Below are positions 1 to 8,173 of a stretch of 64,000 nucleotides of DNA, piece after piece. The stretch's first letter is position 1. Each line of letters starts with the position of its first letter. The notes under the pieces are model-generated. The model saw nothing but the letters and a program-made list of their open reading frames with translations. It was not told the origin of the DNA and made no database searches. The translations under genes and the position numbers were made by a program. The stretch covers positions 53,511 to 117,510 of the forward strand of contig CALCCE010000011.1 of assembly GCA_937899835.1 (NCBI GenBank), read 5' to 3'. The stretch comes from an uncultured Flavobacteriales bacterium (lineage in GTDB: Bacteria > Bacteroidota > Bacteroidia > Flavobacteriales_G > Salibacteraceae).

Positions 1-96
1 TCGAATGCAGCGCTTGATGAGATCGGATTGCATGTACTGAAGCTGCCTAAGGGTCGACTGGTTCGAAAGAAAAATATATTGATGCTGGGTGAGTAA
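1..96 (+). CDS. C-terminal end of an unidentified protein (partial)
   Basis: An open frame enters from the left edge and ends at the TAA at 94-96, giving 31 residues ending in KKNILMLGE. The tail is basic and hydrophobic. I do not recognise the family, and too little is visible to assign a role. No terminator hairpin is obvious after it. It is reported because the frame is open from base 1, but it could be a chance open frame. Confidence 0.4.
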   Translation, partial: SNAALDEIGLHVLKLPKGRLVRKKNILMLGE

Positions 97-305
97 CCGG
101 GCGAAGGACTAATATACAAACAATTTATTTTCCGGTATCTTATTTTCATTTATTGCCCCGTTCAAATCCTGGTTTTCAGTGGATTTGTACCGATCAATTG
201 CAGGCTTGATCTCATTTAGTTCCAGTGCATTCCCAAGGCCAATAAGTGCGTCTCCTGCGGTCGTTTTCGTATCTTCCGGCCCAAACGACCCTTAACTTTA
301 AACTC

Positions 306-1109
306 ATGAGTCAACCCGTCATTCTAGTTCCTACTGATTTTACCAAAGTGGCCGATACAGCCTTGAGTCACGCAGTTCGTATTGCCCGCCAATCCAACAG
401 TGAGATCAAACTTATTCACGTGGTAGACAATGCCGATGAAGTAAAGGCTACCAAAAAGATCATTGAAGATGTAGCCGAACGCGCAGCAGAATGGTATAAA
501 TTAAAAGTATCTGGCGCCATTCGAATTGGAAACATCTTTGAAGACATTGGAGATGCTGCAGCAGAATTGGATGCCAAACTTGTTATCATGGGAACACACG
601 GACTGAAGGGCATTCAACACTTGGTGGGGGGCTATGCGCTAAAGGTGATTACCCACTCCCAGATTCCTTTTATCGTGGTTCAGGAAGCGGCCAAAGAAGG
701 CAATTACAAGCGCATTGTTGTTCCGCTCGATTTGTCAAAAGACACCAAACAAAAGCTCGGTATTACCGCCCGGCTGGCAGAGCTCTTTCACTCTGAGATC
801 AAAGTAATTTCTCCTAAAACTTCGGATGAGTTCCTCAACAATCAGATATTCAGGAACATCGCCTTCACCAAAAAGTTTTTGTCGGAACGCAACATCCCCC
901 ACACGACAGAGATTATCGACCTTGATGGGTCATTTGCAAACACGGTGATCGGCTACGCCAAAAAAGTGGACGCTGACCTCATTTCGATTATGAGTCATCA
1001 AACCATGATGTTCTCTAACATTTTTGGGGAGAGCTATCAGCAAAAGGTGCTCACCAATGATGCTGGGATTCCTGTGATCGCTGTGAACCCTAAGCCTGTT
1101 ACTGTTTAA
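306..1109 (+). CDS. universal stress protein with two UspA domains
   Basis: This 267-residue protein consists of two tandem UspA folds, roughly residues 1-140 and 150-265. The first opens with the typical VILVPTDF strand and carries a VIMGTHGLKG nucleotide-loop-like segment near residue 100. The second domain is more divergent and has ISIMSHQTMM instead of a clean G-x2-G-x9-G loop, so only the first may bind ATP. Double-domain Usp proteins are common in Bacteroidota and are linked to stress survival. I chose the ATG at 306 because the frame upstream to 246 does not resemble a Usp start. A hairpin with a T-run at 1182-1203 is a likely terminator. Confidence 0.85.
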   Translation: MSQPVILVPTDFTKVADTALSHAVRIARQSNSEIKLIHVVDNADEVKATKKIIEDVAERAAEWYKLKVSGAIRIGNIFEDIGDAAAELDAKLVIMGTHGLKGIQHLVGGYALKVITHSQIPFIVVQEAAKEGNYKRIVVPLDLSKDTKQKLGITARLAELFHSEIKVISPKTSDEFLNNQIFRNIAFTKKFLSERNIPHTTEIIDLDGSFANTVIGYAKKVDADLISIMSHQTMMFSNIFGESYQQKVLTNDAGIPVIAVNPKPVTV

Positions 1110-1140
1110 TTGCCTGTAGATTAGAGGTTACGCCAGTTGG

Positions 1141-2217
1141 TCAACCTCCGGTATGTTTAGGCATTACGCCTTTTTTGAAGAGCCCGGTTTCCGGGCCTTT
1201 TTTCTTTTTATCCTTCCGGGCTATTTTGCGCTTGTTGCGCACAAAGGCATCTGCGTCAATGGACCGTTTCTTTCGCTTGGCGATTTTCGGATTGCTAAAA
1301 CCCAGTTTACGCCCATGGCGTTTGTTGGCCCTAACACCATCGGGCGCCACACGGTGATCGTTGAGAACTCTATTGCGAGATGAAACTTTGACCGCAAACG
1401 GGTCTCCCTGCTTGCGTGACTTTTTGGGCGATCTCACTTTTACAGAAAAAGCATCGCCTTTAGCCGATTTCCGACTGGATTTTTTGGAGACTTTTACTGA
1501 AAACGCATCACCTGCCGATTTTCTTTTTTTCGCCTTGCCGACCTTAATGGAAAATGGATCGGAACCATTGGTGCCTCTTTTGGCGCGAACCGGCTTACTG
1601 AAGGGGTCCTTACCCGACTTCGACTTTCGCGCTTTGGGAGCTTTCGTGGAAAATGCATCACCTTTGGCCGCCTTTCGGCTTCCCTTTTTTCCACCTCCAC
1701 CCAACTGTTTTAATGCCAGTTCACCCTCCGCTTCATGCGCAGGTACAACCAACTGATCTGGCAACAGTCGAGGCCTTTGTAGGCTCAACCCCGAAGGCAG
1801 GTTTTCTGGCTGAAAAGAGAAACGCCTCCGTTTGCCTCTTGCCTTTTTCCGATTAACCCTTTTACTAAAGAAATCGGTTTTGCCGCGAGCGCGGTCTCTC
1901 TTACGGGCTCGGGTAGGCTTCGAATACGAGTACTTTTTCCCGGAATATCGCCCTTTTCGCACCTTACGGGCAAAACTATCGTTCTTGCCCTTCCCAACCT
2001 TTGATTTGCGTCTTTTTTGCCTTTTGGGTACCACTCGGCGTTGACTGAAAGCATTTCGCCTTTTCTTTTTCAACGTGCGCGACCGGTTCATATTCCTACC
2101 CCGATCGCCCGACCTGGAAAAAGCAGATTTTTCCACCCGATTGCCAGGCACACTGGCACACTGCGTCAAAGAAAACAGAGCAATAGAAAGGAAAATGTAG
2201 AGCAGGTAAACGCGCAA
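1141..2217 (-). CDS. highly basic repeat lipoprotein
   Basis: This 358-residue protein begins at a TTG (no in-frame ATG before an upstream stop) with a hydrophobic signal and a lipobox-like LTQC around residue 20, so it is probably lipid-anchored. The rest is extraordinarily rich in Lys and Arg. About a dozen copies of a short motif, D-[A/P/S]-F-[S/A]-x-K-[V/A] (for example GDAFSVKV, SDPFSIKV, GDPFAVKV), are separated by K/R-rich linkers. A less basic, proline-containing stretch interrupts the array near residues 140-175. I do not recognise a family. The charge suggests binding to a polyanion such as nucleic acid, LPS or exopolysaccharide, which is inference only. The overlapping plus-strand frames are shadows. 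Confidence 0.75.
   Translation of the reverse strand: MRVYLLYIFLSIALFSLTQCASVPGNRVEKSAFSRSGDRGRNMNRSRTLKKKRRNAFSQRRVVPKRQKRRKSKVGKGKNDSFARKVRKGRYSGKKYSYSKPTRARKRDRARGKTDFFSKRVNRKKARGKRRRFSFQPENLPSGLSLQRPRLLPDQLVVPAHEAEGELALKQLGGGGKKGSRKAAKGDAFSTKAPKARKSKSGKDPFSKPVRAKRGTNGSDPFSIKVGKAKKRKSAGDAFSVKVSKKSSRKSAKGDAFSVKVRSPKKSRKQGDPFAVKVSSRNRVLNDHRVAPDGVRANKRHGRKLGFSNPKIAKRKKRSIDADAFVRNKRKIARKDKKKKGPETGLFKKGVMPKHTGG
1182..1209 (+). terminator. rho-independent terminator for the universal stress gene
   Basis: GCCCGG-TTT-CCGGGC forms a perfect 6-bp hairpin at 1182-1196, followed by a T-rich tract (TTTTTTCTTTTT) at 1198-1209. It lies inside the 3' coding end of the convergent basic lipoprotein gene, where the same bases encode part of its lysine-rich tail. 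Confidence 0.6.
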
Positions 2218-2341
2218 TGGGGTCGGCTTAGTTAAGTGGCAAAGATATTAACAAAAGTAGGGGTGGTGTTGATAAGAAATCATAACATTTATTCACATTC
2301 AATCGTACATATCGAGTCTATTCTTAACAAATCAGCGCCCC

Positions 2342-2575
2342 ATGCAAGCAAAAGAGATTCGTCCGTATTACCAAAAACATTGCCGCTTTAGAATGCGATC
2401 TGGCAAGGTTGTATACGGAGTAATCTGGTCAGATGTTCACCAACATTATTTTGCAAGTCATCGGGAGTTCGAAGCCTATCAAAGCGCCATTCAAAACCGG
2501 GACAAAGCAACATGCCAACGCCTTCGTTTTCCGGTGGACCTCAACGAAGTAGTTGCGGCCGAACGCTTAAATTAA
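2342..2575 (+). CDS. small conserved-looking protein of unknown function
   Basis: The 77-residue product starts at an ATG and contains a CRFRMRSGKVVYGVIW segment that looks like a beta hairpin with a GKxxxG turn, followed by a charged helical part. It lacks a signal peptide or membrane segment, so it is presumably cytoplasmic. It sits alone between two minus-strand genes and converges on the TonB receptor gene 11 bp downstream. Amino-acid usage looks like a real protein. No function can be assigned. Confidence 0.6.
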   Translation: MQAKEIRPYYQKHCRFRMRSGKVVYGVIWSDVHQHYFASHREFEAYQSAIQNRDKATCQRLRFPVDLNEVVAAERLN

Positions 2576-2586
2576 TTTCGTAAGCT

Positions 2587-5028
2587 TTACAACCGCGCCC
2601 TAAGGGTGAGAATAAAGTTTCTTCCGGGTCCTGAAATTCCTGATGCAAATGGTTTATAGTGGCGATCCAACAAATTTTCAACCGCCAGTTGTAATCCAAA
2701 TGATTTAGACATCTGGTAATTTCCCTTCAAATTCAAGGTATACCAGGATGGTGCTCCATCCACTGTTGCTTCTTCCGGGTTGTCTACTCCTGAAGGAGAA
2801 TAATCTTCAATGCGTTTCCACCCATTGAACATGGTGAAAAAGCTTCCTTGCACTTTGCCTTTCAAAAAATTGAGCCCCAAACGGCCAAAGGTTGGAGGAA
2901 TATGGCCCAGCGGAACATCCTCAGAAAGGTCTCTTCCGAAAGTATAGGTATACCGGCCTGCAAAATCAAAAAAGCGATTCAGCTTCCAATCTATACCTGC
3001 GGTTCCCCCATAGATCACCCCCCGATTGGAATTGGTGTTGGATTGCAGGTTGAGCATTTGCCCATCAAACATGAGGGAATCTTGACCGTTCAGTTGCACA
3101 TCTGTGCGCACCATTACATTTTGCAACCAAGAATAGTACCCGTTGAGGTGAAGCTTTAAACGCTTTTCAAAAAAGGATTTGGAAACCGTCAGCTCTGCGT
3201 TGTATACATATTCTGGCTTCAAATCATTGTTGGGCACAATCAGGTTGTCGCCATTCTCAAAAATTTTACCGATGTCGTCCACATTGGGAGCTCTAAAACC
3301 CGAAGAAGCAACGCCATTGATTTGCCAGCCGGGCGAGGGACGATAAATCAAACCTACACTTCCTGTCAATGCTCCGTTTTTATTGTCGATGCGGTTAAAA
3401 GGCAAATCGTAAATGTTGGAATCGATCTCTGCTTGTAGCGACACAAAGCTGTAGCGGGCACCCAGATTGGCAATCCATTTTTTACCAAAGTTCTTTTTGT
3501 AACCCAGGTAAACGGCAGCACTTTGCACCTCACTTCCTCCATCGGGATACCGGGTAGCCCGAAATCCGATTTCTTCCGATTCGATGTTTTCAGTAAAAGC
3601 ATTGGAAGTTACTCCATTGTGTAGCAATTCTATACCGTATTGCAAAGAAGAAAGGGTGTCGATTATTTTTCGGAAATCAGCATTCAAACTGGCCACCTTT
3701 ACTTCTTCCTCGTTGTGTTGGGTTTGGGATTGACCAAAGCGCCTGCTTATCCGACTCTCCTCAATATCCTGATAGCCAGCCGTTATTTTTAAGGTGTTGA
3801 AAAAGGTATTGGAAGAGCGTACAATGGAAGTAAGCGAGGTAAACAGCCTCTTTTGTGGTCCATAGTGCCAATCGGCATACCGCAGGGTAGAGTCGTTGTC
3901 AAAAATCGTGAGGCGATCGTACCGCGGCACATTAGAGCTGGTGGAAAACTGGGTATTTAAGATCAAATCAAGGTTGCTGTTTGGCCGGTACAACACCTTT
4001 TGCATCACATCGTACTGCTCGTACCCCGACCTGCGCATACGGTTGGGATCGGAGTTGGGCACCATTACATCTTGACCGTTGATGCGGTCGGCGTAGAAAT
4101 TGATCTTTCCAAAGTCGGGATACGCCGAACTCCGGTTGCTTCCCATTTGCAAGTCGCCAAAATTGGAGTAGGTAATACTGGAAAGGAATCCAATTTTCTT
4201 GTAGCCCAGCTCAACATCCGCGTGCGTAGTAAATTCACGCGTAGCACTTGCGCCTCGGGAAAAAGTTTGAACAAAAGCTCGGGTGCTGTCATTTTGCGCC
4301 AGTCGAGGGTTTCGCGTTACAAAGTGCATCACTCCACCAAGTGCATCACTTCCATACATGACCGAGCCCGGGCCGAAGAGTACTTCAACCCGCTCCATGT
4401 TGTTGTTATCTAAGGTGATGACATTCTGCAGGTGGCCGCTCCGATAAATGGCATTGTTCATTCGAACACCGTCTACCACCAACAACACCCGGTTCGCTTC
4501 GAAGCCCCGCAATACCGGACTCCCCCCTCCTACCTGGCTTTTTTGCACCAATACCTCACCGCGTGTTTGCAAAAGATCAGCGGTAGTGGCACTGTTGCTC
4601 AAGCGAATTTCTTTGCTGGAAATGGTCTGAATGCGGTACGGAACTTCTGATTTTTTCTCCTCATGACGGGCTCCTACAATGGTCACTTCCCCAATACTCT
4701 GGAAAGTACTGCTAAGGATAAGGGTATACCCCCAGTCTTTCAAATCCGACTTCACAATGGTGAAAGATTCGTAGGCAGGGTGCTGGAAAACCAGCGTATC
4801 CGTGTCTTTGAATTCGTTTAGAATGGCGAGGCCGGTAGAGTCGGAAAGGGTAGAGGTTTTGCGCTGGGTATCGTAAATGAAAACATTGCTAATGGGCCGA
4901 AAGTCCGATTCTGAACGCAGGCGCAACTCTTGCGCCCAAGTGTGGTTGCTGAGCAAAGACAACAACGCAACCAGGCACACCAAAGCTGGTTTCCAAAATC
5001 GGACGGTGATGGGTTGTAGCGGTTTCAT
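2587..5028 (-). CDS. TonB-dependent outer-membrane receptor (haem/haemoglobin-receptor-like)
   Basis: An 813-residue receptor with a signal peptide ending near residue 32 (TWAQ), an N-terminal carboxypeptidase-regulatory-like beta domain (about 35-115), a plug domain (about 120-245) and a beta-barrel ending in the aromatic/hydrophobic strand FILTLRARL. The plug contains LVVDGVRMNNAIYRSGH and GPGSVMYGSDALGGVMHF, the arrangement seen in haemoglobin/haem-type receptors, but the substrate cannot be fixed from sequence. Its ATG overlaps the recO stop by 4 bp (ATGA), so it is probably translated from the recO message. No TonB/ExbBD genes are nearby. Confidence 0.85.
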   Translation of the reverse strand: MKPLQPITVRFWKPALVCLVALLSLLSNHTWAQELRLRSESDFRPISNVFIYDTQRKTSTLSDSTGLAILNEFKDTDTLVFQHPAYESFTIVKSDLKDWGYTLILSSTFQSIGEVTIVGARHEEKKSEVPYRIQTISSKEIRLSNSATTADLLQTRGEVLVQKSQVGGGSPVLRGFEANRVLLVVDGVRMNNAIYRSGHLQNVITLDNNNMERVEVLFGPGSVMYGSDALGGVMHFVTRNPRLAQNDSTRAFVQTFSRGASATREFTTHADVELGYKKIGFLSSITYSNFGDLQMGSNRSSAYPDFGKINFYADRINGQDVMVPNSDPNRMRRSGYEQYDVMQKVLYRPNSNLDLILNTQFSTSSNVPRYDRLTIFDNDSTLRYADWHYGPQKRLFTSLTSIVRSSNTFFNTLKITAGYQDIEESRISRRFGQSQTQHNEEEVKVASLNADFRKIIDTLSSLQYGIELLHNGVTSNAFTENIESEEIGFRATRYPDGGSEVQSAAVYLGYKKNFGKKWIANLGARYSFVSLQAEIDSNIYDLPFNRIDNKNGALTGSVGLIYRPSPGWQINGVASSGFRAPNVDDIGKIFENGDNLIVPNNDLKPEYVYNAELTVSKSFFEKRLKLHLNGYYSWLQNVMVRTDVQLNGQDSLMFDGQMLNLQSNTNSNRGVIYGGTAGIDWKLNRFFDFAGRYTYTFGRDLSEDVPLGHIPPTFGRLGLNFLKGKVQGSFFTMFNGWKRIEDYSPSGVDNPEEATVDGAPSWYTLNLKGNYQMSKSFGLQLAVENLLDRHYKPFASGISGPGRNFILTLRARL

Positions 5029-5750
5029 TCACTCAAAGCTTCAAGCACCCTTCTTGATTTCAACTCCTTGAAGTGTTCCAGGTGAACTTGATAATAGCGT
5101 AGCAGTAGGTCTAACAGACTTTTTCGCTCTGTTCTTGAAAATTTTAAGCCGCCAATTGCAGCAAATTTCGTGCCTGATATTGCACCTAAGTGCTCCACCG
5201 CTTGCCCGTCAGCAACATCGCGGTGGGTGGGTGAAAAAGAGGAGAAACGGCCTTCGCGGAGATCGAAATACATTTCATTAGGGTGTTGCTGCTCTTGCAG
5301 CGCAAACCCTAAAAAACCTGCAAACTTCACCAGAAACCAAAGATGAAAGTTGAACGGACAAGCCGCCACCTGATCTAAGTAGTTGCCACAATCAGCCAGG
5401 AAATCGAACAGGTCTTCGTCCGGTTCATCCTCCTCTAAGGATTTGTAGATGACCTCGGCCAGAAAAAACGCCATGCTTTGGCGGGATGGATCAAACGGAA
5501 TGGATTGATAAGGAACCTCCAATTTGATTTCTTTAATGCGGTGGAGCGTACTCCGCTCGCTTCGGTACACGACCAGATCAAGTTGATTGAAAGCTTGAAA
5601 CCAACCTGCCTTGGTTTTGGATTTCCGGCTTCTGGCACCGGGCACCAGGTAGGATTGCAAACCGAATTGGCGCGTGTAGATGCGCACAATTAAGCTGCTC
5701 TCAGAATACTTGGATTTATGGAGTACGATGCCCCCCGTTTTGTAGAGCAT
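5025..5750 (-). CDS. recO: DNA repair protein RecO
   Basis: A 241-residue RecO: an N-terminal OB-fold (about 1-80, beginning MLYKTGGIVL and running through the YLVPGARS segment) and a helical C-terminal domain. RecO helps RecR load RecA onto SSB-coated single-stranded DNA. I used the ATG at 5750 rather than a TTG five codons upstream because it gives the usual N-terminus and length. The zinc-finger cysteines of some RecO proteins are not evident. It follows the porZ-like genes by 27 bp and overlaps the TonB receptor gene by 4 bp. Confidence 0.9.
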   Translation of the reverse strand: MLYKTGGIVLHKSKYSESSLIVRIYTRQFGLQSYLVPGARSRKSKTKAGWFQAFNQLDLVVYRSERSTLHRIKEIKLEVPYQSIPFDPSRQSMAFFLAEVIYKSLEEDEPDEDLFDFLADCGNYLDQVAACPFNFHLWFLVKFAGFLGFALQEQQHPNEMYFDLREGRFSSFSPTHRDVADGQAVEHLGAISGTKFAAIGGLKFSRTERKSLLDLLLRYYQVHLEHFKELKSRRVLEALSE

Positions 5751-5777
5751 GATGGTAGGCCACAACCGGCCAAAGCG

Positions 5778-8171
5778 TCAATTCACGAATAGTATTTTCG
5801 AAACACAGGTATTTTGTCCCAGTGGATCGCTGCAATATACAAGATACACCCCGGTAGACGCTTTTTCACCATTAAAACTTCGACCATTCCAGGTGGCCTG
5901 ACCTCCATCGGTAATGGTTTCGTAAACAATGTTGCCTTCTACATCGGTAATTTTCACATTGCTGTTGCGGATGAGACCCGAGATAGCAATTTGTCCGGTA
6001 TAATCCGGTGGAACCGGATTGGGAAAAGCATACACATCGTTGCACTGAAAACCACCTTCGGTAGCGGTTCCCCGGTAGGCAATTACGCCCTTGTCCGTAG
6101 AAAAAATCACTTCTCCATTGTCCGAATCGATGCTGATGTGCAACACGTTGTTGGATAACAGAGGACTATTGTCAGTCGTGAAGTGCAGGATTTCTTCAGT
6201 TCCATCTGCCGACATTAGAAATACACCCGCCTTCTCGGTGGCAAACCATTTGCGATCTGCTCCATCCACGGCAATAGAGGTTACCGTTTCGGTTTCCAAT
6301 AAGATTTTGGTTTGCCCATCTTGCTGTACGAATATTTGCTGGGCATCGATCGCACCGCCAGAAAACACGTCTCCGGGAGAATAGAAAACCGCTACACCCA
6401 AGTCAGTTCCTACCCAGATTTCTCCGTCCTGGTCTTCGGCCACACAAAAGGTAGTAGGGCTGGGCAAGTTTCCTCCTCCTGGAGCAGTATTCAAAATCCG
6501 GGTACGATCATCGGTAAAATTGTTCAAGGTGCCATTGTCGTCAAACACCAACAAACCCGCCCGGGGCATCACGATCCACTTCCGGTCAAATTGATCGACC
6601 ATTACCTGACTGAAAAGGTCGGTGCCCGTAGCTGCAGCCAATCCATAAGACACAAAGTTTCCTCCGTTGGTCAGCACAGCCACGTTTTTTTCCACCTTAT
6701 TCAAAGACATCCAAAGGTTGCCGTTTTGATCAAAGTCGAGCCCTCGAACACCTACCCAATTGAAATTGGGATTGGTGGGGTCTTCTTCTTCCAAAATACT
6801 ATTGGTGGCATCGAACACACTGGTCACCACACCATCGCGGAACTCGATCAAGCCGGTACCGAATGAGGCTCCGTACACCAAAGAAGGATCTTCAGGATGA
6901 ACCGCAAAGTTGACAATATCGTGAAGTGGCTCAAGAATAGCATCTGATGATTCAGAGATGAGGCTCCAGGATTCGTCTGTTCTACGGTAAACTTCTGCTG
7001 GAAAAAAAGCACTCGATTTTTGCGAAATCACATTGCCCGCAGCTATCCAGAGGTCGCCATTGGAGACCATGGTGCTGCTTGTATTGGCGCGAAAAGGGCC
7101 TTCCGGCGTAATGACATCGTATTTAAAATCGTCGATCACTTTCACCAAACCCTGGTTTCTATCGGCAATCCACATGGTACCGTCGGTAGCCATTGCAATG
7201 TGTTGAGGCGATGGCGGAAGCTCAGAGAAATAGGAAAAAATGTTTTGTACTGTTTCAAAGTCCTTGTTGTAAGTCGTTACTGTATTGGCGTGCGTTACTA
7301 CGAGGTTCTCGCCCACCACCTCCATGTTTCGATTGTTGAGCCCTGCAAAAACCGTAAAGGGACTCCATTGCTGGGTATCGAAGTCATACACAATGGCACT
7401 GTCATTATTGAACACAATACTTCGGTAGTTGGCGTAGAGTTTACCATTGAAAAAGTCAATCTCCTGGAAATAGGGAATACTCGAGTAGGGCAAGTCGGCA
7501 AACTTCTGCCAGGAATCAGGTGCCCAAAGTGCCGGGCCGTTCAGAGCGGCAAAGTATATGCCCAAACTTGTGGTGGCAAATAGCTGATTTCCATCCGAGG
7601 TAATATCGAACACTTCTAATTGGGAGCCATTTTCCCCAATGAAAAAGGTTTCTCTTACCTCCGGGCTTCCGCCAGCATCAAATCGAATCCAAATGATGCC
7701 GAAACCACAAGCGAGGTAGATGTCCTCTTCTAAAAAGTAAATGTTGTAAATGGTCTTAGGGCTTACCTGATTGTCACGCAGTATATCAGCCATGTTGATG
7801 ACCCGGTTGTCGTTGATGAAATCCAGGTTTCCGTTGGAATATCCTACTACCACAAAACCAGAAGCCGGGTGATAACGCATGACTTCAACTCCTACATCAC
7901 TAAGTCCAGAAATACTGTTGAGCCGCTCTACGCTGTTGTCGTTCAACCCAAAGGTGAAAAGGCTGTGCGGAGTAGCGGCATAAATGGTGTTTGGCGTAAC
8001 GGCTACCCATTGGCCTTCACGGTAGGGCAAATAGTCGCGCCACTGCCCTACCCCAACCCCTTGGGCATATAGCTGCCCCCAAGGCAAAAGCAATACCCCG
8101 ATCAAGGCCCCAATAAAAGGCTTCAGCAGTTTCTTAGACCTACTTTGGTTTCCACTTAGTTGCTTTGTCAT
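5778..8171 (-). CDS. PorZ-like type IX secretion protein, second of a tandem pair
   Basis: A 797-residue secreted or surface protein. It has a signal anchor/signal peptide (cleavage likely after LYAQG near residue 37), two beta-propellers made of NGL/W-type repeats, and a C-terminal sorting-type beta domain beginning around the CNDVYAFPNPVPP segment and ending in KILFVN. The QWRDYLPYREG opening and the LSDVGVEVMRY/YSNGNLDF segments match PorZ, which works with PorU in attaching anionic LPS to type IX cargo. The ATG at 8171 lies 2 bp after the stop of the upstream paralogue; a longer frame reaching into that gene is rejected. Confidence 0.82.
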   Translation of the reverse strand: MTKQLSGNQSRSKKLLKPFIGALIGVLLLPWGQLYAQGVGVGQWRDYLPYREGQWVAVTPNTIYAATPHSLFTFGLNDNSVERLNSISGLSDVGVEVMRYHPASGFVVVGYSNGNLDFINDNRVINMADILRDNQVSPKTIYNIYFLEEDIYLACGFGIIWIRFDAGGSPEVRETFFIGENGSQLEVFDITSDGNQLFATTSLGIYFAALNGPALWAPDSWQKFADLPYSSIPYFQEIDFFNGKLYANYRSIVFNNDSAIVYDFDTQQWSPFTVFAGLNNRNMEVVGENLVVTHANTVTTYNKDFETVQNIFSYFSELPPSPQHIAMATDGTMWIADRNQGLVKVIDDFKYDVITPEGPFRANTSSTMVSNGDLWIAAGNVISQKSSAFFPAEVYRRTDESWSLISESSDAILEPLHDIVNFAVHPEDPSLVYGASFGTGLIEFRDGVVTSVFDATNSILEEEDPTNPNFNWVGVRGLDFDQNGNLWMSLNKVEKNVAVLTNGGNFVSYGLAAATGTDLFSQVMVDQFDRKWIVMPRAGLLVFDDNGTLNNFTDDRTRILNTAPGGGNLPSPTTFCVAEDQDGEIWVGTDLGVAVFYSPGDVFSGGAIDAQQIFVQQDGQTKILLETETVTSIAVDGADRKWFATEKAGVFLMSADGTEEILHFTTDNSPLLSNNVLHISIDSDNGEVIFSTDKGVIAYRGTATEGGFQCNDVYAFPNPVPPDYTGQIAISGLIRNSNVKITDVEGNIVYETITDGGQATWNGRSFNGEKASTGVYLVYCSDPLGQNTCVSKILFVN

Positions 8172-8173
8172 GG

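Noticed and set aside
109..290. Minus-strand open stretch of about 58 codons upstream of the universal stress gene with protein-like composition
   Set aside because: It has no ATG, GTG or TTG near its beginning, overlaps the stress-gene promoter region and matches nothing I recognise; it may be a remnant or chance.
1361..1756. Plus-strand 131-codon frame opposite the basic lipoprotein gene
   Set aside because: It mirrors the Lys/Arg repeat codons and has no start context; the minus-strand frame has signal peptide, lipobox and motif periodicity.
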